Counted from the stretch's first letter, positions 22,534 through 32,888 are shown. The stretch is 64,000 nt of DNA from Hydrogenovibrio thermophilus (GCF_004028275.1 NZ_CP035033.1:434001-498000), one strand, 5' to 3'. Numbers and translations are program-made. Notes: generated by a model not told the origin, from the letters alone.

Positions 22534-23154
22534 ATGGCTAGATATATTGGTCCAAAATGTAAACTATCACGTCGTGAAGGAACTGATCTATTTTTGAAGA
22601 GCGGTGTTCGTAGCATCGAATCAAAATGTAAAATTGATCAGTTGCCAGGTCAGCATGGAGCCGGCCGCAAACGTGTGACTGAATATGGTTTACAGTTAAG
22701 AGAAAAACAAAAAGTACGTCGTATTTACGGAGTTCTAGAGAAGAAATTCCGTTTGTACTATAAAGAAGCCGACCGTCGTAAAGGGTCAACCGGTGTAAAC
22801 CTTCTGCAATTGCTTGAAAGCAGATTGGATAACGTCGTTTACCGTATGGGGTTTGCCTCGACTCGTGCAGAAGCAAGACAATTGGTTTCGCATAAAGCGA
22901 TTCATGTTAACGGTCAATCAGTAAACATCCCTTCTTATGAAGTGTCTGCTGGTGACGTTGTGAGCATTAGAGAGAAGTCTCGTAGCCAATCTCGTATTGC
23001 AACTGCACTTGAGTTGAGTAATCAAGCTGGCAATGTAAGCTGGGTAGAAGTTGATCCTTCTAAATTTGAAGGTGTATTCAAATCTGTACCGGATCGTTCA
23101 GACTTATCTGCGGATATTTCAGAAAACCTAATTGTCGAGCTTTACTCTAAGTAA
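22534..23154 (+). CDS. rpsD: 30S ribosomal protein S4
   Basis: S4 is the primary 16S 5'-domain binder and the autogenous repressor of the alpha operon in E. coli. The 206-aa product begins [19 protein letters not shown]. The S4 RNA-binding domain is at about residues 95-155 ([20 protein letters not shown]). It lies between rpsK and rpoA in the usual order. Confidence 0.98.
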   Translation: MARYIGPKCKLSRREGTDLFLKSGVRSIESKCKIDQLPGQHGAGRKRVTEYGLQLREKQKVRRIYGVLEKKFRLYYKEADRRKGSTGVNLLQLLESRLDNVVYRMGFASTRAEARQLVSHKAIHVNGQSVNIPSYEVSAGDVVSIREKSRSQSRIATALELSNQAGNVSWVEVDPSKFEGVFKSVPDRSDLSADISENLIVELYSK

Positions 23155-23179
23155 CCCTTTGAAACGGAGATAACTTCTA

Positions 23180-24169
23180 ATGCAAGAGATGTTAGAGCAG
23201 CTACTAACTCCACGTTTAGTAGATATTAAAACGGTTGGCGGTTTTAATAGCCGTGTAACTCTTGAGCCTCTAGAGCGTGGTTTTGGGCATACTCTAGGGA
23301 ATGCTTTAAGAAGAATCTTATTATCTTCAATGCCGGGTGCGGCGATTGTTGAAGCTCAGATTGACGGTGTGTTGCACGAGTATTCGGCAATCGAAGGGGT
23401 TCGCGAAGATGTTTTGGAAATCTTGCTGAACTTGAAAGAGGTTGCCATTAAATTGAATGAAACCTCGGAAGCCGAATTGACCTTGTCGAAAAAAGGGCCA
23501 GCGGTCGTAACAGCAGGTGACATTCAGTTGAATCATGATACTGAAATCATGAACCCAGACTTGATCATCGCTCACTTGAGCGAAGGCGCCGAACTTTCCA
23601 TGAAACTGAAAGTGGAAAAAGGCATCGGGTACCGTGCAGCGGTTCAAACGGATGAATCCGAATCAGCGAATATCGGTGTTCTGAAATTGGATGCCAGTTT
23701 CAGCCCTGTTAAAACCGTTAGCTATGAAGTTCAAAACGCTCGTGTTGAGCAAAGAACGGACTTGGATAAGCTGATTTTGAATGTCGTGACTGATGGAACT
23801 TTGGATCCGGAAGATGCGATCAAACAAGCGGCAACGGTGTTGCATTATCAACTGATTGCGTTTGTGGATTTGAAGCACAAAGAGATTGTGGTTCAGGAAG
23901 AAGAAGAGAACGAATTCGATCCAATCTTCTTGCAGCCGGTAGACGATTTGGAGTTAACGGTTCGTTCTGCAAACTGCTTGAAAGCCGAACAAATCTACTA
24001 TATTGGTGATTTGGTTCAGCGCGCCGAGTCCAGCTTGTTGAAGACACCGAACTTAGGTAAAAAATCGTTACAAGAAATCAAAGACGTTCTTGCGCAAAGA
24101 GGTCTTGGTTTGGGTACAAAACTTGAAAACTGGCCGCCATCAAGCCTGGTGAGTAAAGAGTCAGCATAA
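23180..24169 (+). CDS. rpoA: RNA polymerase alpha subunit
   Basis: Alpha nucleates polymerase assembly and its C-terminal domain contacts UP elements and activators. It is 329 aa, exactly the E. coli length. The N-terminal dimerisation signature is [21 protein letters not shown]. The C-terminal domain (about 250-325) contains [20 protein letters not shown] and [16 protein letters not shown], with the DNA-contact Arg of RSANCLK kept. Confidence 0.99.
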   Translation: MQEMLEQLLTPRLVDIKTVGGFNSRVTLEPLERGFGHTLGNALRRILLSSMPGAAIVEAQIDGVLHEYSAIEGVREDVLEILLNLKEVAIKLNETSEAELTLSKKGPAVVTAGDIQLNHDTEIMNPDLIIAHLSEGAELSMKLKVEKGIGYRAAVQTDESESANIGVLKLDASFSPVKTVSYEVQNARVEQRTDLDKLILNVVTDGTLDPEDAIKQAATVLHYQLIAFVDLKHKEIVVQEEEENEFDPIFLQPVDDLELTVRSANCLKAEQIYYIGDLVQRAESSLLKTPNLGKKSLQEIKDVLAQRGLGLGTKLENWPPSSLVSKESA

Positions 24170-24186
24170 TTTAAAGGAAAGCTACC

Positions 24187-24576
24187 ATGCGTCATCGTAA
24201 AAGTGGTCGTAAATTAAATCGTAATAGCTCACATCGTAAAGCGATGTTCAGAAACATGTCAGCATCTTTGATCGAACATGAAGTGATCAAAACGACTGTG
24301 GCTAAAGCGAAAGAATTGCGTGGTGTTGCCGAACCGCTAATCACATTAGCGAAGCAAGACAGCGTTCACAACCGTCGTGTCGCTTTTTCACGTTTACGTG
24401 ATAAAGCTGCAGTCGGTAAACTTTTTTCGGAATTAGGTCCTCGTTATGAGTCTCGTCCGGGTGGGTACATTCGCATTTTGAAATGCGGATTCCGTCCGGG
24501 AGACAATGCGCCGATGGCCTATGTTGAGTTGGTTGACCGCCCTCAAGCGGAAGCAGCCGAGTCTTCTGAAGACTAA
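24187..24576 (+). CDS. rplQ: 50S ribosomal protein L17
   Basis: L17 is a 50S protein near the tunnel exit. It is 129 aa, beginning [20 protein letters not shown], with [24 protein letters not shown] split near residues 98-120. It closes the cluster and is followed eight bases later by an intrinsic terminator. Confidence 0.98.
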   Translation: MRHRKSGRKLNRNSSHRKAMFRNMSASLIEHEVIKTTVAKAKELRGVAEPLITLAKQDSVHNRRVAFSRLRDKAAVGKLFSELGPRYESRPGGYIRILKCGFRPGDNAPMAYVELVDRPQAEAAESSED

Positions 24577-24583
24577 GTTCTAA

Positions 24584-24605
24584 GCCAGCGAAAGCTGGCT
24601 TTTTT
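24584..24605 (+). terminator. Intrinsic terminator of the alpha operon
   Basis: GCCAGC (24584-24589), loop GAAA, GCTGGC (24594-24599), then T x6 (24600-24605). The GNRA-type loop and the uninterrupted T run make it strong. The T run abuts the tatD ATG. Confidence 0.9.
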
Positions 24606-25397
24606 ATGTCCTGCTTTTTTGATACACATTGTCATTTAGCGGATGCTAATTTTTCGTCCGACTTCCTTAGCCAGTGTCTGGCATCTCAATCACGCCCATC
24701 ATCAGCTCAAAAACACTATTATCTCGCGGTTTCGACTTCACCTGAAGACTGGTTGAAAACCGTCGAACTAGGCCGTCAATATCCACACGTTTTTCCAGCC
24801 ATTGGATTGCATCCATGGTTTGTCCAGGACGGTTATCTTCAGCAACTGTCTGCCCTAGATGATTTTTTGTCCGTACACCGTGATGCGATTTTTGCCATCG
24901 GTGAAATCGGATTGGATAAAGGGGCCGGTCGGCCTTCCATGGTGTGGCAAGAAGTGGTTTTTGAGCATCAGATTCAACTGGCGGAGCGTTATGATTTACC
25001 GGTTTCAATTCATTGCACCAAAGCGTTTAATCCAATGTTGACGCATTTACGTGATTCAAACGTGGCGGGCGTCATGCATGGATTTACGGGCGGTGCAGTG
25101 ATGGCCAAGCAATTTGTTGAAGCCGGAATGCTGATAGGTGTCAATTCGGTGTTATTGAATGAAAATGCTCGTCGGTATCATGAGCTCGTTCAGACCATTG
25201 GGTTGGACGCGTTGGTCTTGGAGTCGGATGCCCCTTTTGGTCAGAATCTTCCGGTTTCAAACCCGCTGTCAGGTCTGGGCGATTTATCGGTTAAAATAGC
25301 CGCATTATTGCAGGTGAGTGAAGAAACGGTGTTGGAGCACAGCTGCGAGAATGCAAAACGATTATTTTTAAAGGGCAGAGATGGAAGCATTATTTGA
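24606..25397 (+). CDS. tatD: TatD-family metal-dependent deoxyribonuclease
   Basis: TatD-type proteins are TIM-barrel hydrolases with two metals and DNase activity. The 263-aa protein keeps the ligand set: FDTHCHLAD at the start, GEIGLDKG near residue 100, SIHCTKAF near 133, MHGFTGG near 160 and LESDAPFGQN near 210. The ATG directly follows the T run of the rplQ terminator and has no recognisable ribosome-binding site, but HCH would be lost from any later start. It overlaps tcdA by 17 bases. YcfH- or YjjV-type assignment is open. Confidence 0.88.
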   Translation: MSCFFDTHCHLADANFSSDFLSQCLASQSRPSSAQKHYYLAVSTSPEDWLKTVELGRQYPHVFPAIGLHPWFVQDGYLQQLSALDDFLSVHRDAIFAIGEIGLDKGAGRPSMVWQEVVFEHQIQLAERYDLPVSIHCTKAFNPMLTHLRDSNVAGVMHGFTGGAVMAKQFVEAGMLIGVNSVLLNENARRYHELVQTIGLDALVLESDAPFGQNLPVSNPLSGLGDLSVKIAALLQVSEETVLEHSCENAKRLFLKGRDGSII

Positions 25398-26094
25398 ACG
25401 AAGCCGTCTGGTGTTTGACGATGAGGGGATTGAACGCTTGAAAGGCAGTCATGTACTGGTGGCCGGTGTGGGCGGTGTTGGCGGGTTTGTTATTGAAGCC
25501 TTAGCGAGAGCAGGGGTTGGACGGCTGACGATTGTCGATCACGACCAGGTCTCACCGTCGAATTTGAACCGTCAGATCATCGCGCTGGAATCAACCTTAG
25601 GGAAAAATAAGGCACTGGTCATGCAGGCGCGTATTCAAGATATTAATCCGGAGTGTGAGGTGGTGACGATTCAGCGTTTTTTAAAGCCGGACGATATGGA
25701 CGAATTACTGCAGAGTGATTTTGATTATGTGGTCGATGCCATCGATAGCCTGAATTGTAAAGTGGCGTTGGTGGCAACGGCTTTCCAAAAAGGTTTCAAA
25801 GTAGTTTCGAGTATGGGGGCCGGGCGGCGGATTGACCCGTCAAAAATTCAGATTACCGATGTGTCGAAGACCCATACATGCGGTCTAGCGCGTAATATGC
25901 GGCAGCGCTTGAAAAAACAACGTATTCATAAAGGAATCACGGTGGTCTTTTCGACCGAACTTCCAAAAGATCCAGGTCCAATGGAAGAAATTGAAGGCGC
26001 ACGCGGGCGAGTGGTGAATGGGACAGCCAGTTACATGCCTGGCCTTTTCGGTTTAATGCTGGCCGGGGTGGTGATTAAGGATTTGGCCGGTTAA
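25381..26094 (+). CDS. tcdA: tRNA threonylcarbamoyladenosine dehydratase (TcdA/CsdL, ThiF-like E1 fold)
   Basis: TcdA uses ATP to cyclise t6A37 of tRNAs to ct6A. The 237-aa protein shows the Rossmann loop GVGGVGGFVIEALARAG near residue 28, DHDQVSPSNLNRQ (ATP/Mg contacts) and DAIDSLNCK. ISMGAG-like SSMGAGRRIDP and DVSKTHTCGLARNMRQRL are typical of this subgroup rather than MoeB or ThiF. No CxxC zinc pair is seen. It is shorter than E. coli TcdA (268 aa), lacking the hydrophobic C-terminal extension. AAAGGG precedes the ATG. Confidence 0.88.
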   Translation: MEALFERSRLVFDDEGIERLKGSHVLVAGVGGVGGFVIEALARAGVGRLTIVDHDQVSPSNLNRQIIALESTLGKNKALVMQARIQDINPECEVVTIQRFLKPDDMDELLQSDFDYVVDAIDSLNCKVALVATAFQKGFKVVSSMGAGRRIDPSKIQITDVSKTHTCGLARNMRQRLKKQRIHKGITVVFSTELPKDPGPMEEIEGARGRVVNGTASYMPGLFGLMLAGVVIKDLAG

Positions 26095-26885
26095 TTCAGC
26101 AGCGGATACAGCCCGGCTTTATTGACGAGGTGTCCTGCCTTACGTATCAGGCCATTGCGCTGATAAAATTGCAGTTCGCGGCGAACAATCGGTTGGATGT
26201 CGTTTTGATTCATGCCGGCTTTGACGTCGGGTGAATATAGTAGCTTCAACATGATGTAATCCAAGCCGGTCAGTAGGTCGATGCGACTTTTATCGTTGGC
26301 GATGCTGGGATTGACCCAGTCCGAATCATTCGGCAGTCCCATGACTTGTGTAATTTCCTCCACGATGCAGGCCGGTAGCAGGCCTCGGCTCATGGCATGG
26401 TCTACCGGAATGATGATGGCGGCGTGAACGATTTCGTGTTGTTTGTTCAGGTGGTAAGTTCCCATACAATGACTTTCCCGGGACAAGTTTTTCACATCCG
26501 AAGGGGCGAAGGTATCAATGGCCATTTGGTAGTAACGGTCCTTGGTGAAAATGATTTTGAAGTTTGCCGGGTGGACAGTATTGCTGTTTTGGATCGGATG
26601 TTTTGTGATGTTTTTCAGTTGTGCGAGATGGGCGTCGGTCAGGCGAGTGACCAAATCGTTTTTCGGAAGAAAGTAATACTGGTATTGATAGTAGATGGGC
26701 TGTTGCCATTTGATGACTCGGCCATCCGTTTGACGGTATTCATTTTTCAGCGCGATTTCCGAAAAGGCTTTTTCAATGTAAGCGGGGGACTGCCAGTCGT
26801 TTGTCAGGCTATTGGCCCAAGTGGCGGCCGTGATAGACGTTAGCGTGATCACGAGCCAGATGGATCGAAGCGGTGTACTCAACAT
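26091..26885 (-). CDS. Exported DUF2927-like protein of unknown function
   Basis: The product is 264 aa from the ATG at 26885, which has AGGGAGGG eight bases upstream; a TTG seven codons earlier is unlikely. A signal peptide is evident (residues 1-24, ending TWANS). The C-terminal half carries ACIVEEITQVMGLPNDSDW, which resembles the EExTQxLGLxND signature of the DUF2927 family, sometimes described as metallopeptidase-like. I cannot assign a reaction. It is convergent with tcdA, the two stops overlapping by four bases. Confidence 0.7.
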   Translation of the reverse strand: MLSTPLRSIWLVITLTSITAATWANSLTNDWQSPAYIEKAFSEIALKNEYRQTDGRVIKWQQPIYYQYQYYFLPKNDLVTRLTDAHLAQLKNITKHPIQNSNTVHPANFKIIFTKDRYYQMAIDTFAPSDVKNLSRESHCMGTYHLNKQHEIVHAAIIIPVDHAMSRGLLPACIVEEITQVMGLPNDSDWVNPSIANDKSRIDLLTGLDYIMLKLLYSPDVKAGMNQNDIQPIVRRELQFYQRNGLIRKAGHLVNKAGLYPLLN

Positions 26886-26911
26886 GATGTTGCCCTCCCT
26901 GGACAAAGTTA

Positions 26912-26935
26912 AAAACCACCAGGCCTGGTGGTTTT
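26912..26935. terminator. Perfect 24-bp palindrome acting as terminator after uvrA
   Basis: The sequence reads the same on both strands: AAAACCACCAGG followed by its complement CCTGGTGGTTTT. It combines a GC-rich stem with flanking A and T tracts, so it can end transcription from the uvrA side. The uvrA stop codon (26934-26936) lies inside it. The core is the repeated CCAGGCCTGG. Confidence 0.7.
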
Positions 26936-29765
26936 AGCCGCTTCTACGCCGGCCGGCGTCAAGAATTTTTTTCAAATAATGGCCGGTGTAGGAGTGTTTG
27001 TTTTTCGCCACGTCTTCCGGTGTCCCGGTGGCGATGATCTCACCGCCTCCAGACCCGCCTTCGGGTCCGAGGTCCACAATCCAATCCGCTGTTTTGATCA
27101 CGTCCAGATTGTGTTCGATAATGACGATGGTATTGCCTTGGTCGCGCAGATTTTGAATGACTTTCAATAATAGCTCAATGTCGTGGAAATGCAAGCCGGT
27201 TGTCGGTTCATCCAAAATGTAAAGGGTGTTGCCGGTATCGCGTTTTGACAGTTCTTTTGCCAGTTTGACGCGCTGGGCTTCACCGCCGGAGAGAGTGGTC
27301 GCGCTCTGTCCGAGTTTGATGTAACCGAGCCCGACTTCCATCAGCATTTGTAATTTACGGGCAATCACCGGAATGGCATCGAAAAACGCCCGGGCATCTT
27401 CCACCGTCATTTCCAGAATTTCATGAATGTTTTTGCCTTTGTAATCCACTTGCAGGGTTTCACGGTTATAGCGCGCGCCGTGACAGACGTCGCACGCCAC
27501 GTACACATCCGGCAGAAAGTGCATTTCCACTTTCAAAACGCCGTCACCCTGGCAGGCTTCACAGCGACCGCCCTTGACGTTGAAGCTGAAACGACCGGGC
27601 GTGTAGCCACGGGTTCTCGATTCCGGCGTGGCGGCTAACAATTCACGGATCGGTGTAAACAATCCGGTGTAAGTCGCCGGGTTGGAGCGAGGCGTCCGCC
27701 CAATCGGGCTTTGGTCGATGTTGACGACCTTGTCAAAATGTTCCAGTCCGGAAACCTTGTCATAAGCGGCCGGTTCCAATGCCACTTTATTCAGTTGGTT
27801 GGCCGTGATCTTATAGAGAGTCTCGTTAATCAGTGTCGACTTGCCGGAACCGGATACACCGGTGATGCAGGTCAGCAAACCGGCCGGGATTTCCAAATCC
27901 ACGTTTTTCAGGTTGTTGCCTGAGGCACCTTGGATTTTCAAGGTTTTGTTCTTGGTGCGCGGCAGGCGTTGCTCCGGAATGTGAATGGCGCGTTCGCCGG
28001 TCAGGTATTGACCGGTCAGCGACGCTTTGGTGGCCATGATTTCATCCGGTGAGCCTTGCGCCATGATGCGCCCGCCGTGGACGCCGGCGCCCGGACCGAT
28101 GTCCAATACGTAATCGGCGGCGCGGATGGCATCTTCGTCGTGTTCGACCACGATGACGGTATTGCCCAAGTCACGAAGGTGGTTCAGGGTATTCAACAGA
28201 CGGTCGTTGTCGCGCTGGTGCAGCCCGATGGAGGGCTCGTCCAGCACGTACATGACGCCAACCAGTCCGGCGCCGATCTGACTGGCCAGGCGGATACGTT
28301 GCGCTTCGCCGCCGGATAAGGTGTCGGCACTTCGGTTCAGGGTCAGGTAGTTGAGGCCGACGTTGACCAAAAAGGACAAGCGGTCATGCACTTCTTTGAT
28401 GATTTTTTCGGCAATCTGCCCTTTGGTGCCGTCCAGCTTCAGGTCTGTGAAAAAGGTGTGGAGTTCGCCAATCGGCTGTTCGGTCAATTCCGGCAGGGTT
28501 TTTTCGGCGACGAATACATTCCGCGCCGCCTCGTTAAGCCGGGTGCCGTGGCAACTGCTGCACAAATGCGACACACGGAATTTTTCCAGTTCGTCACGCA
28601 CCGCTTTGCTGTCGGTCTCGGCATAGCGACGCTCCATGTTCGGAATGACACCTTCAAAGCGACGGGTGTCGGAATAGCGGCCATGCGGCAACGGCAGTTT
28701 TTCTTTGCCGGAGCCGTAAAGCACGATGTCTTGGTGTTTTTTATCCAGTTCGGTCCAAGGCGTTTCCATATCGAATGCATAGTGGTCGGCCACTGCTTTG
28801 AGAATGTCATAGTAGTATTTATGGCGGCGGTCCCAGCCCCGGATAGCGCCACCCGCCAAGCTTAAATCCGGGTGCATAATGACGCGTGCCGGATCGAAGG
28901 TTTGCTTAACGCCGAGACCGTCACAGGTCGGGCAGGCGCCGTGTGGATTGTTGAATGAGAAGATGCGTGGTTCCAATTCCGGCACCGAGTAGCCGCAGTG
29001 CGGGCAGGAAAAGCGTTCTGAAAACAGCAATTGGAAATCATCGTCTTCATCCATCGGCAGTACTTGGGCAATACCATCGGCCAGGTGCAGCGCGGTTTCA
29101 AAAGATTCGGCCAGACGTTGCTTGATGTCCGAGCGGATTTTGAAGCGATCGACGACGACTTCGATGTCGTGTTTGAATTTTTTATCCAGCTCGATGCCGC
29201 CGTCCAATTCCAGTAGTTTACCGTCAATGCGGGCGCGCACATAGCCCTGCGCTTGCAGCTCGTCCAGCAGGTTTTGGTGGGAACCTTTCTTGCCGCGCAC
29301 TACCGGCGCGACCAGTAAACACTTCGTGCCTTCCGGCAGTTCCAACGTGTGGTCGACCATCTGGCTGACGGTTTGCGCCACCAAGTCACAATGGTGTGTC
29401 GGGCAACGCGGCGTGCCGGCCCGTGCATACAACAAACGCAGATAGTCATAGATTTCGGTGACGGTGCCGACGGTGGAGCGGGGGTTGTGGGAGGTGGATT
29501 TTTGCTCGATGGAAATCGCTGGCGACAGCCCTTCGATGTGGTCGATGTCGGGTTTTTCCATGACCGACAAAAATTGACGGGCATAGGCGGACAGCGATTC
29601 CACATAACGACGTTGCCCTTCGGCGTAAATGGTGTCGAAGGCTAGAGAGGATTTTCCGGAACCGGACAGGCCGGTGATGACAATCAGCTTGTCGCGGGGA
29701 AGCGCAATGTCGATGTTTTTCAAATTGTGCGTGCGTGCGCCACGAACGATAATCTCTTCTAGCAT
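26934..29765 (-). CDS. uvrA: UvrABC excinuclease subunit A
   Basis: UvrA is the damage-sensing ATPase of nucleotide excision repair. The 943-aa protein (E. coli 940) has two ABC modules: [14 protein letters not shown] near residue 31 with [16 protein letters not shown] near 490, and [13 protein letters not shown] near 640 with [15 protein letters not shown] near 830. Zinc ligands are visible as CPHCGYS/CPTCDG and [14 protein letters not shown]. The start [15 protein letters not shown] is the family one. No CTGT-N8-ACAG LexA box was found upstream. It is divergent from nothing, with the SIMPL gene upstream on the same strand. Confidence 0.98.
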   Translation of the reverse strand: MLEEIIVRGARTHNLKNIDIALPRDKLIVITGLSGSGKSSLAFDTIYAEGQRRYVESLSAYARQFLSVMEKPDIDHIEGLSPAISIEQKSTSHNPRSTVGTVTEIYDYLRLLYARAGTPRCPTHHCDLVAQTVSQMVDHTLELPEGTKCLLVAPVVRGKKGSHQNLLDELQAQGYVRARIDGKLLELDGGIELDKKFKHDIEVVVDRFKIRSDIKQRLAESFETALHLADGIAQVLPMDEDDDFQLLFSERFSCPHCGYSVPELEPRIFSFNNPHGACPTCDGLGVKQTFDPARVIMHPDLSLAGGAIRGWDRRHKYYYDILKAVADHYAFDMETPWTELDKKHQDIVLYGSGKEKLPLPHGRYSDTRRFEGVIPNMERRYAETDSKAVRDELEKFRVSHLCSSCHGTRLNEAARNVFVAEKTLPELTEQPIGELHTFFTDLKLDGTKGQIAEKIIKEVHDRLSFLVNVGLNYLTLNRSADTLSGGEAQRIRLASQIGAGLVGVMYVLDEPSIGLHQRDNDRLLNTLNHLRDLGNTVIVVEHDEDAIRAADYVLDIGPGAGVHGGRIMAQGSPDEIMATKASLTGQYLTGERAIHIPEQRLPRTKNKTLKIQGASGNNLKNVDLEIPAGLLTCITGVSGSGKSTLINETLYKITANQLNKVALEPAAYDKVSGLEHFDKVVNIDQSPIGRTPRSNPATYTGLFTPIRELLAATPESRTRGYTPGRFSFNVKGGRCEACQGDGVLKVEMHFLPDVYVACDVCHGARYNRETLQVDYKGKNIHEILEMTVEDARAFFDAIPVIARKLQMLMEVGLGYIKLGQSATTLSGGEAQRVKLAKELSKRDTGNTLYILDEPTTGLHFHDIELLLKVIQNLRDQGNTIVIIEHNLDVIKTADWIVDLGPEGGSGGGEIIATGTPEDVAKNKHSYTGHYLKKILDAGRRRSG

Positions 29766-29803
29766 GTAAAATCCGCCTGCGGTTGAATCAAAGCAAAAGG
29801 ATT

Positions 29804-29809
29804 ATTATA
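29804..29809 (-). promoter_or_regulatory. Possible -10 element upstream of uvrA
   Basis: TATAAT on the minus strand, 39 bases before the uvrA ATG. There is no recognisable -35 at 16-18 bases, so this is tentative. Confidence 0.3.
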
Positions 29810-29856
29810 GCAAATTTCACATGGCCGCACCCCTTTGCGGGGTTGGAAAAAACCTT

Positions 29857-30567
29857 TTAAAACGTATCGTTACGAATCGTGACCACGCCGGAAATGGTCA
29901 GTCGAAGATCGGTTTGTCCGGCTTCCATGACCGGAGCCGATTCCGCTTTCATGGCGGAAAGGGCTAGGGTACGGGGTTGGCGATAAATAGTGGGTGGCAT
30001 CGGGTTGTCGATGTGGGTTTCGGTGATGTTGAACGCTTCTTTGCCAAAGGCGCGAGCGATTTGTTTGGCTTTGTCCCGATAAGCCTGAATGCCTTGTTTC
30101 AGCAGGCGTTCCATGACGCGTTTCTGTTGCTGGCGGGAAACCGAGAACTGCATGCCGTTGTAGCTGAGCAGGCTTTGCAGCTCCGTCAGGATTTTCGCCA
30201 GGCCTGGCGAATTCTGGGTTTCGATGCTCAGCGTTTGTTGGCCGCGCCAGGTTTGGATGTTTTGGTCTTTGTCATAGACCGGGTGAATTCGGTAACCGCC
30301 GGTCTGTACGCGTAAGCCCTGTGCGCGGTCAATCAGTTGTTTGGCGTGTTGCATTTGTTGGTTGACCTCACGAGCGACGGTCTCCGGGTCGCTGTCTTGA
30401 GCGCGGGCGATGAACTGCACGGTGACTTGATCGTTGCTGACGGTTTCCGAAACGGTTTCGGCAAAGCTGATGCGGTTGAAGCGGTTGGCATCTTCATCGG
30501 CCCAGGCCTGGCCGAAAGCGAACAGGGAAAGGGTCACGGCAAGCAGGATCGAAAGTATTGAGTTCAT
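29857..30567 (-). CDS. SIMPL-domain (DUF541) periplasmic protein
   Basis: The ATG at 30567 gives 236 aa with a signal peptide (residues 1-20, cleaving after AWA). The rest fits the SIMPL/DUF541 family: ISFAETVSETVSNDQVTVQF at the start of the domain and RVQTGGYRIHPVYDKDQN in the middle. E. coli YggE, another member, is linked to oxidative stress. No catalytic residues are known for the family, so its role stays unassigned. The longer open frame to 30678 runs into the divergent promoter region. Confidence 0.8.
   Translation of the reverse strand: MNSILSILLAVTLSLFAFGQAWADEDANRFNRISFAETVSETVSNDQVTVQFIARAQDSDPETVAREVNQQMQHAKQLIDRAQGLRVQTGGYRIHPVYDKDQNIQTWRGQQTLSIETQNSPGLAKILTELQSLLSYNGMQFSVSRQQQKRVMERLLKQGIQAYRDKAKQIARAFGKEAFNITETHIDNPMPPTIYRQPRTLALSAMKAESAPVMEAGQTDLRLTISGVVTIRNDTF
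30194..30211. repeat. CCAGGCCTGG palindrome inside the SIMPL gene (18 bp)
   Basis: TTCGCCAGG followed by its reverse complement, a perfect 18-bp palindrome within coding sequence, one of nine copies of the core. Confidence 0.8.
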
Positions 30568-30602
30568 CTTGAGGCTCCTTTTTCCGCCAAGCGGAACAAT
30601 GC

Positions 30603-30608
30603 TATAAT
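30603..30608 (+). promoter_or_regulatory. Possible -10 element for the MFS gene
   Basis: TATAAT (GCTATAATGCG context) 72 bases before the MFS ATG, in the divergent gap. The -35 position (TTTTCC) is weak. Confidence 0.35.
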
Positions 30609-30680
30609 GCGTGCTATTTTTGAAAAACCATGGAACGGCCGGGCTGGCCGCCAACAACGATAAATGACAGGATACCATAA

Positions 30681-32069
30681 ATGTCTGAAATGAGCCGTCG
30701 CATGAGCCCGACGGAAAGGCGCGCCGCTTTTTCCGTTGCCGGAATCTTCTCCACCCGAATGCTGGGTCTGTTTATGATTTTCCCGGTGTTCGCCTTGTTC
30801 GCGCACGAAGAGTTCGAAGGGGTGACCGCAACCCAAATCGGGATTGCGATGGGGATTTACGGTTTAACGCAGGCTTTTTTGCAGATTCCGTACGGCATGT
30901 TGTCGGACCGGTTCGGCCGGAAGCCGCTGATCATTCTGGGCATGTTGGTGTTTATGGTCGGTTCGATCGTGTGTGCGTTGGCCGATTCCATCGAAATGAT
31001 GATTGTCGGGCGGGCGTTGCAAGGCATGGGCGCTGTGGCCGCGGTTCTGATGGCGACGGTGGCGGATTTGGTGTCGGAACAATTCCGGTTGCGCGCCATG
31101 TCGATTGTCGGCATGACCATCGGCCTGTCGTTTACGGTTTCGTTGGTGGCGGGGCCAATGTTGGGCGAGCTGTTTGGTGTGCGGGGCATTTTTTGGGCCA
31201 TAGCAGGCCTGGCTGTTTTGGGGGTTCTGTTGGTCATTTTTATGGTGCCGAAAATTTCCAATCAGACGTTTCAGCGTGAGGCCGAAGCCGACCCGAGTCA
31301 ATTCAAGGATGTGATTAAAAACCCACAGTTGCTGCGTTTGGACATCGGGGTGTTTGTTCTGCATGCCATCTTGACGGCGATGTTTATCGCCGTGCCGTTC
31401 TTGATTCGCGATACTGCCGGCTTGGATTCGTTGCACCACTGGGAGTTGTATTTGCCGGTGATGCTGCTGTCATTTGCCTTGATGGTGCCGTTCATTATCC
31501 AGGCGGAGTCGAAAGGCCGGATGAAGCCGATTTTCGTCGGTGCGGTGCTGACGGTGAGCTTGATGCAATTGGCGTTGTTGTATGGCGCGGAAGGTTTCTG
31601 GTCGATGTTCGTGATTCTGCTGGTGTTTTTCACGGCGTTTAACTTACTGGAAGCGAGTCTTCCGTCTTTGGTGGTGAAATTGTCGCCGGCGGATAAGAAA
31701 GGCACGGCCAGTGGTGTCTATTCCAGCAGCCAGTTTTTAGGCGCGGCCTGCGGCGGTGCCTTGGGTGGCTGGTTCTACCAATTGTATGGTATGGATGGCC
31801 TGTTTTTGTTTACCGCCGGAATGGGATTGGTTTGGTTTGCCGTCGCCGCGACGATGGTGAAGCCGTTGCCGTTGAGCATCGCGTCGGTTCCGTTTACCGG
31901 TGTGTTGAGTGAGGCGGATCGCGACGCTTATACCGCCAAGCTGTTGTCTTACGATGGTGTGCATGAGGTGGTGTTCATGCCGGACGACCAGCGGGTCTAC
32001 TTTAAGGTGGACCGCACTCGAATTGATGAAGCGGGCCTGATTGACTACCTTGAAAAAGGCCTTGCGTAA
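30681..32069 (+). CDS. MFS transporter with C-terminal YAM-like domain (YajR type)
   Basis: A 462-aa inner-membrane protein with about 12 hydrophobic segments. The MFS motif A is LSDRFGRKPLIILG near residue 75, and GRALQGMGAVAAV follows. After the last membrane segment (about residue 385) comes a soluble domain of some 70 residues (VPFTGVLSEADRDAY...YLEKGLA) that resembles the ferredoxin-like YAM domain of E. coli YajR. The substrate is unknown. The uvrA-MFS-ssb order is shared with Pseudomonas. Confidence 0.82.
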   Translation: MSEMSRRMSPTERRAAFSVAGIFSTRMLGLFMIFPVFALFAHEEFEGVTATQIGIAMGIYGLTQAFLQIPYGMLSDRFGRKPLIILGMLVFMVGSIVCALADSIEMMIVGRALQGMGAVAAVLMATVADLVSEQFRLRAMSIVGMTIGLSFTVSLVAGPMLGELFGVRGIFWAIAGLAVLGVLLVIFMVPKISNQTFQREAEADPSQFKDVIKNPQLLRLDIGVFVLHAILTAMFIAVPFLIRDTAGLDSLHHWELYLPVMLLSFALMVPFIIQAESKGRMKPIFVGAVLTVSLMQLALLYGAEGFWSMFVILLVFFTAFNLLEASLPSLVVKLSPADKKGTASGVYSSSQFLGAACGGALGGWFYQLYGMDGLFLFTAGMGLVWFAVAATMVKPLPLSIASVPFTGVLSEADRDAYTAKLLSYDGVHEVVFMPDDQRVYFKVDRTRIDEAGLIDYLEKGLA

Positions 32070-32141
32070 GTTATATCTTTTTTACGTCAAACAGGGTATG
32101 ATTTCCCGATTAAAGGATGAAAGAATTTTTTGGAGTAAAGT

Positions 32142-32741
32142 ATGGCGCGTGGAGTAAATAAAGTCATTTTGGTTGGTACCCTGGGGCGTGACCCTGAGGT
32201 GAAATACGCTGCAAACGGTAATGCGATTGCCAACCTGAATGTCGCCACTTCCGAGCAATGGACGGATAAGGCGTCCGGTCAAAAACAGGAAAAAACCGAA
32301 TGGCACCGTGTGGTGATTTTCGGTAAATTGGCGGAAATTGCCGGGCAATATCTGACCAAAGGCTCACAAGTGTATTTGGAAGGCAAATTGCAAACGCGTA
32401 AATGGCAGGACCAAAATACCGGGCAAGATCGTTACTCCACGGAAGTTGTCATCGACTTTAACGGGCAAATGCAGATGTTGGGCGGCGGGAGCCGTCAGTC
32501 GGATGCCCCTTACGATAACGGCTTCGGTGCACAAGGCGCGCCACAGATGACACAACCGAATGCCATGGGCGGTAACCCAATGGGTGGTGCACCGCAACAG
32601 CAAGCCGCACAGCCGAACTACGGGCAACAGACGCCTCAACAGGGTTTTGGTGGTGGTCAGCAGCCAAATAACCCGGCTCCGGCGCAACAGGTTCCGGCTT
32701 ATACTGCCAATGACTTCGACGATGATGATGTGCCATTTTGA
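32142..32741 (+). CDS. ssb: Single-stranded DNA-binding protein
   Basis: SSB coats single-stranded DNA during replication and repair. The OB fold occupies residues 1-110 ([49 protein letters not shown], with only family-typical parts quoted). A Gly/Gln/Pro/Asn-rich linker follows. The C-terminal tip DFDDDDVPF, which binds partner proteins, is intact. Length is 199 aa. An intrinsic terminator lies 53 bases after the stop. The recombinase segment begins just beyond it. Confidence 0.97.
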   Translation: MARGVNKVILVGTLGRDPEVKYAANGNAIANLNVATSEQWTDKASGQKQEKTEWHRVVIFGKLAEIAGQYLTKGSQVYLEGKLQTRKWQDQNTGQDRYSTEVVIDFNGQMQMLGGGSRQSDAPYDNGFGAQGAPQMTQPNAMGGNPMGGAPQQQAAQPNYGQQTPQQGFGGGQQPNNPAPAQQVPAYTANDFDDDDVPF

Positions 32742-32793
32742 CCTTTACAATAAAGTAAAGTGTAGACAAAAAAAGATGGAGTATGTCGTAAAG

Positions 32794-32814
32794 CCCCTAA
32801 AAAGGGGTTTTTTT
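32794..32814 (+). terminator. Intrinsic terminator of ssb
   Basis: CCCCT (32794-32798), loop AAAA, AGGGG (32803-32807), then T x7. Confidence 0.85.
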
Positions 32815-32842
32815 ATATCTGAAGGTTTTTAAGTTGTCGAAA

Positions 32843-32856
32843 AATGTTGATAAAAA
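32843..32856 (+). repeat. Left copy of a 14-bp direct repeat, candidate attachment core
   Basis: AATGTTGATAAAAA here is repeated exactly at 39754-39767. It lies between the ssb terminator and the first recombinase gene, where the end of an integrated element is expected. Inference only. Confidence 0.5.
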
Positions 32857-32859
32857 GCA

Positions 32860-32888
32860 TTGCAGAGTTATTTGTAATTTGATACAAC
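32860..32888 (+). promoter_or_regulatory. Possible promoter of the recombinase operon
   Basis: TTGCAG (32860-32865), 17 bases, TACAAC (32883-32888), just inside the left repeat. Both hexamers are only partial matches to consensus. Confidence 0.3.

Noticed and set aside
29766-29856. LexA operator before uvrA
   Set aside because: No CTGT-N8-ACAG or near match found in the upstream gap.
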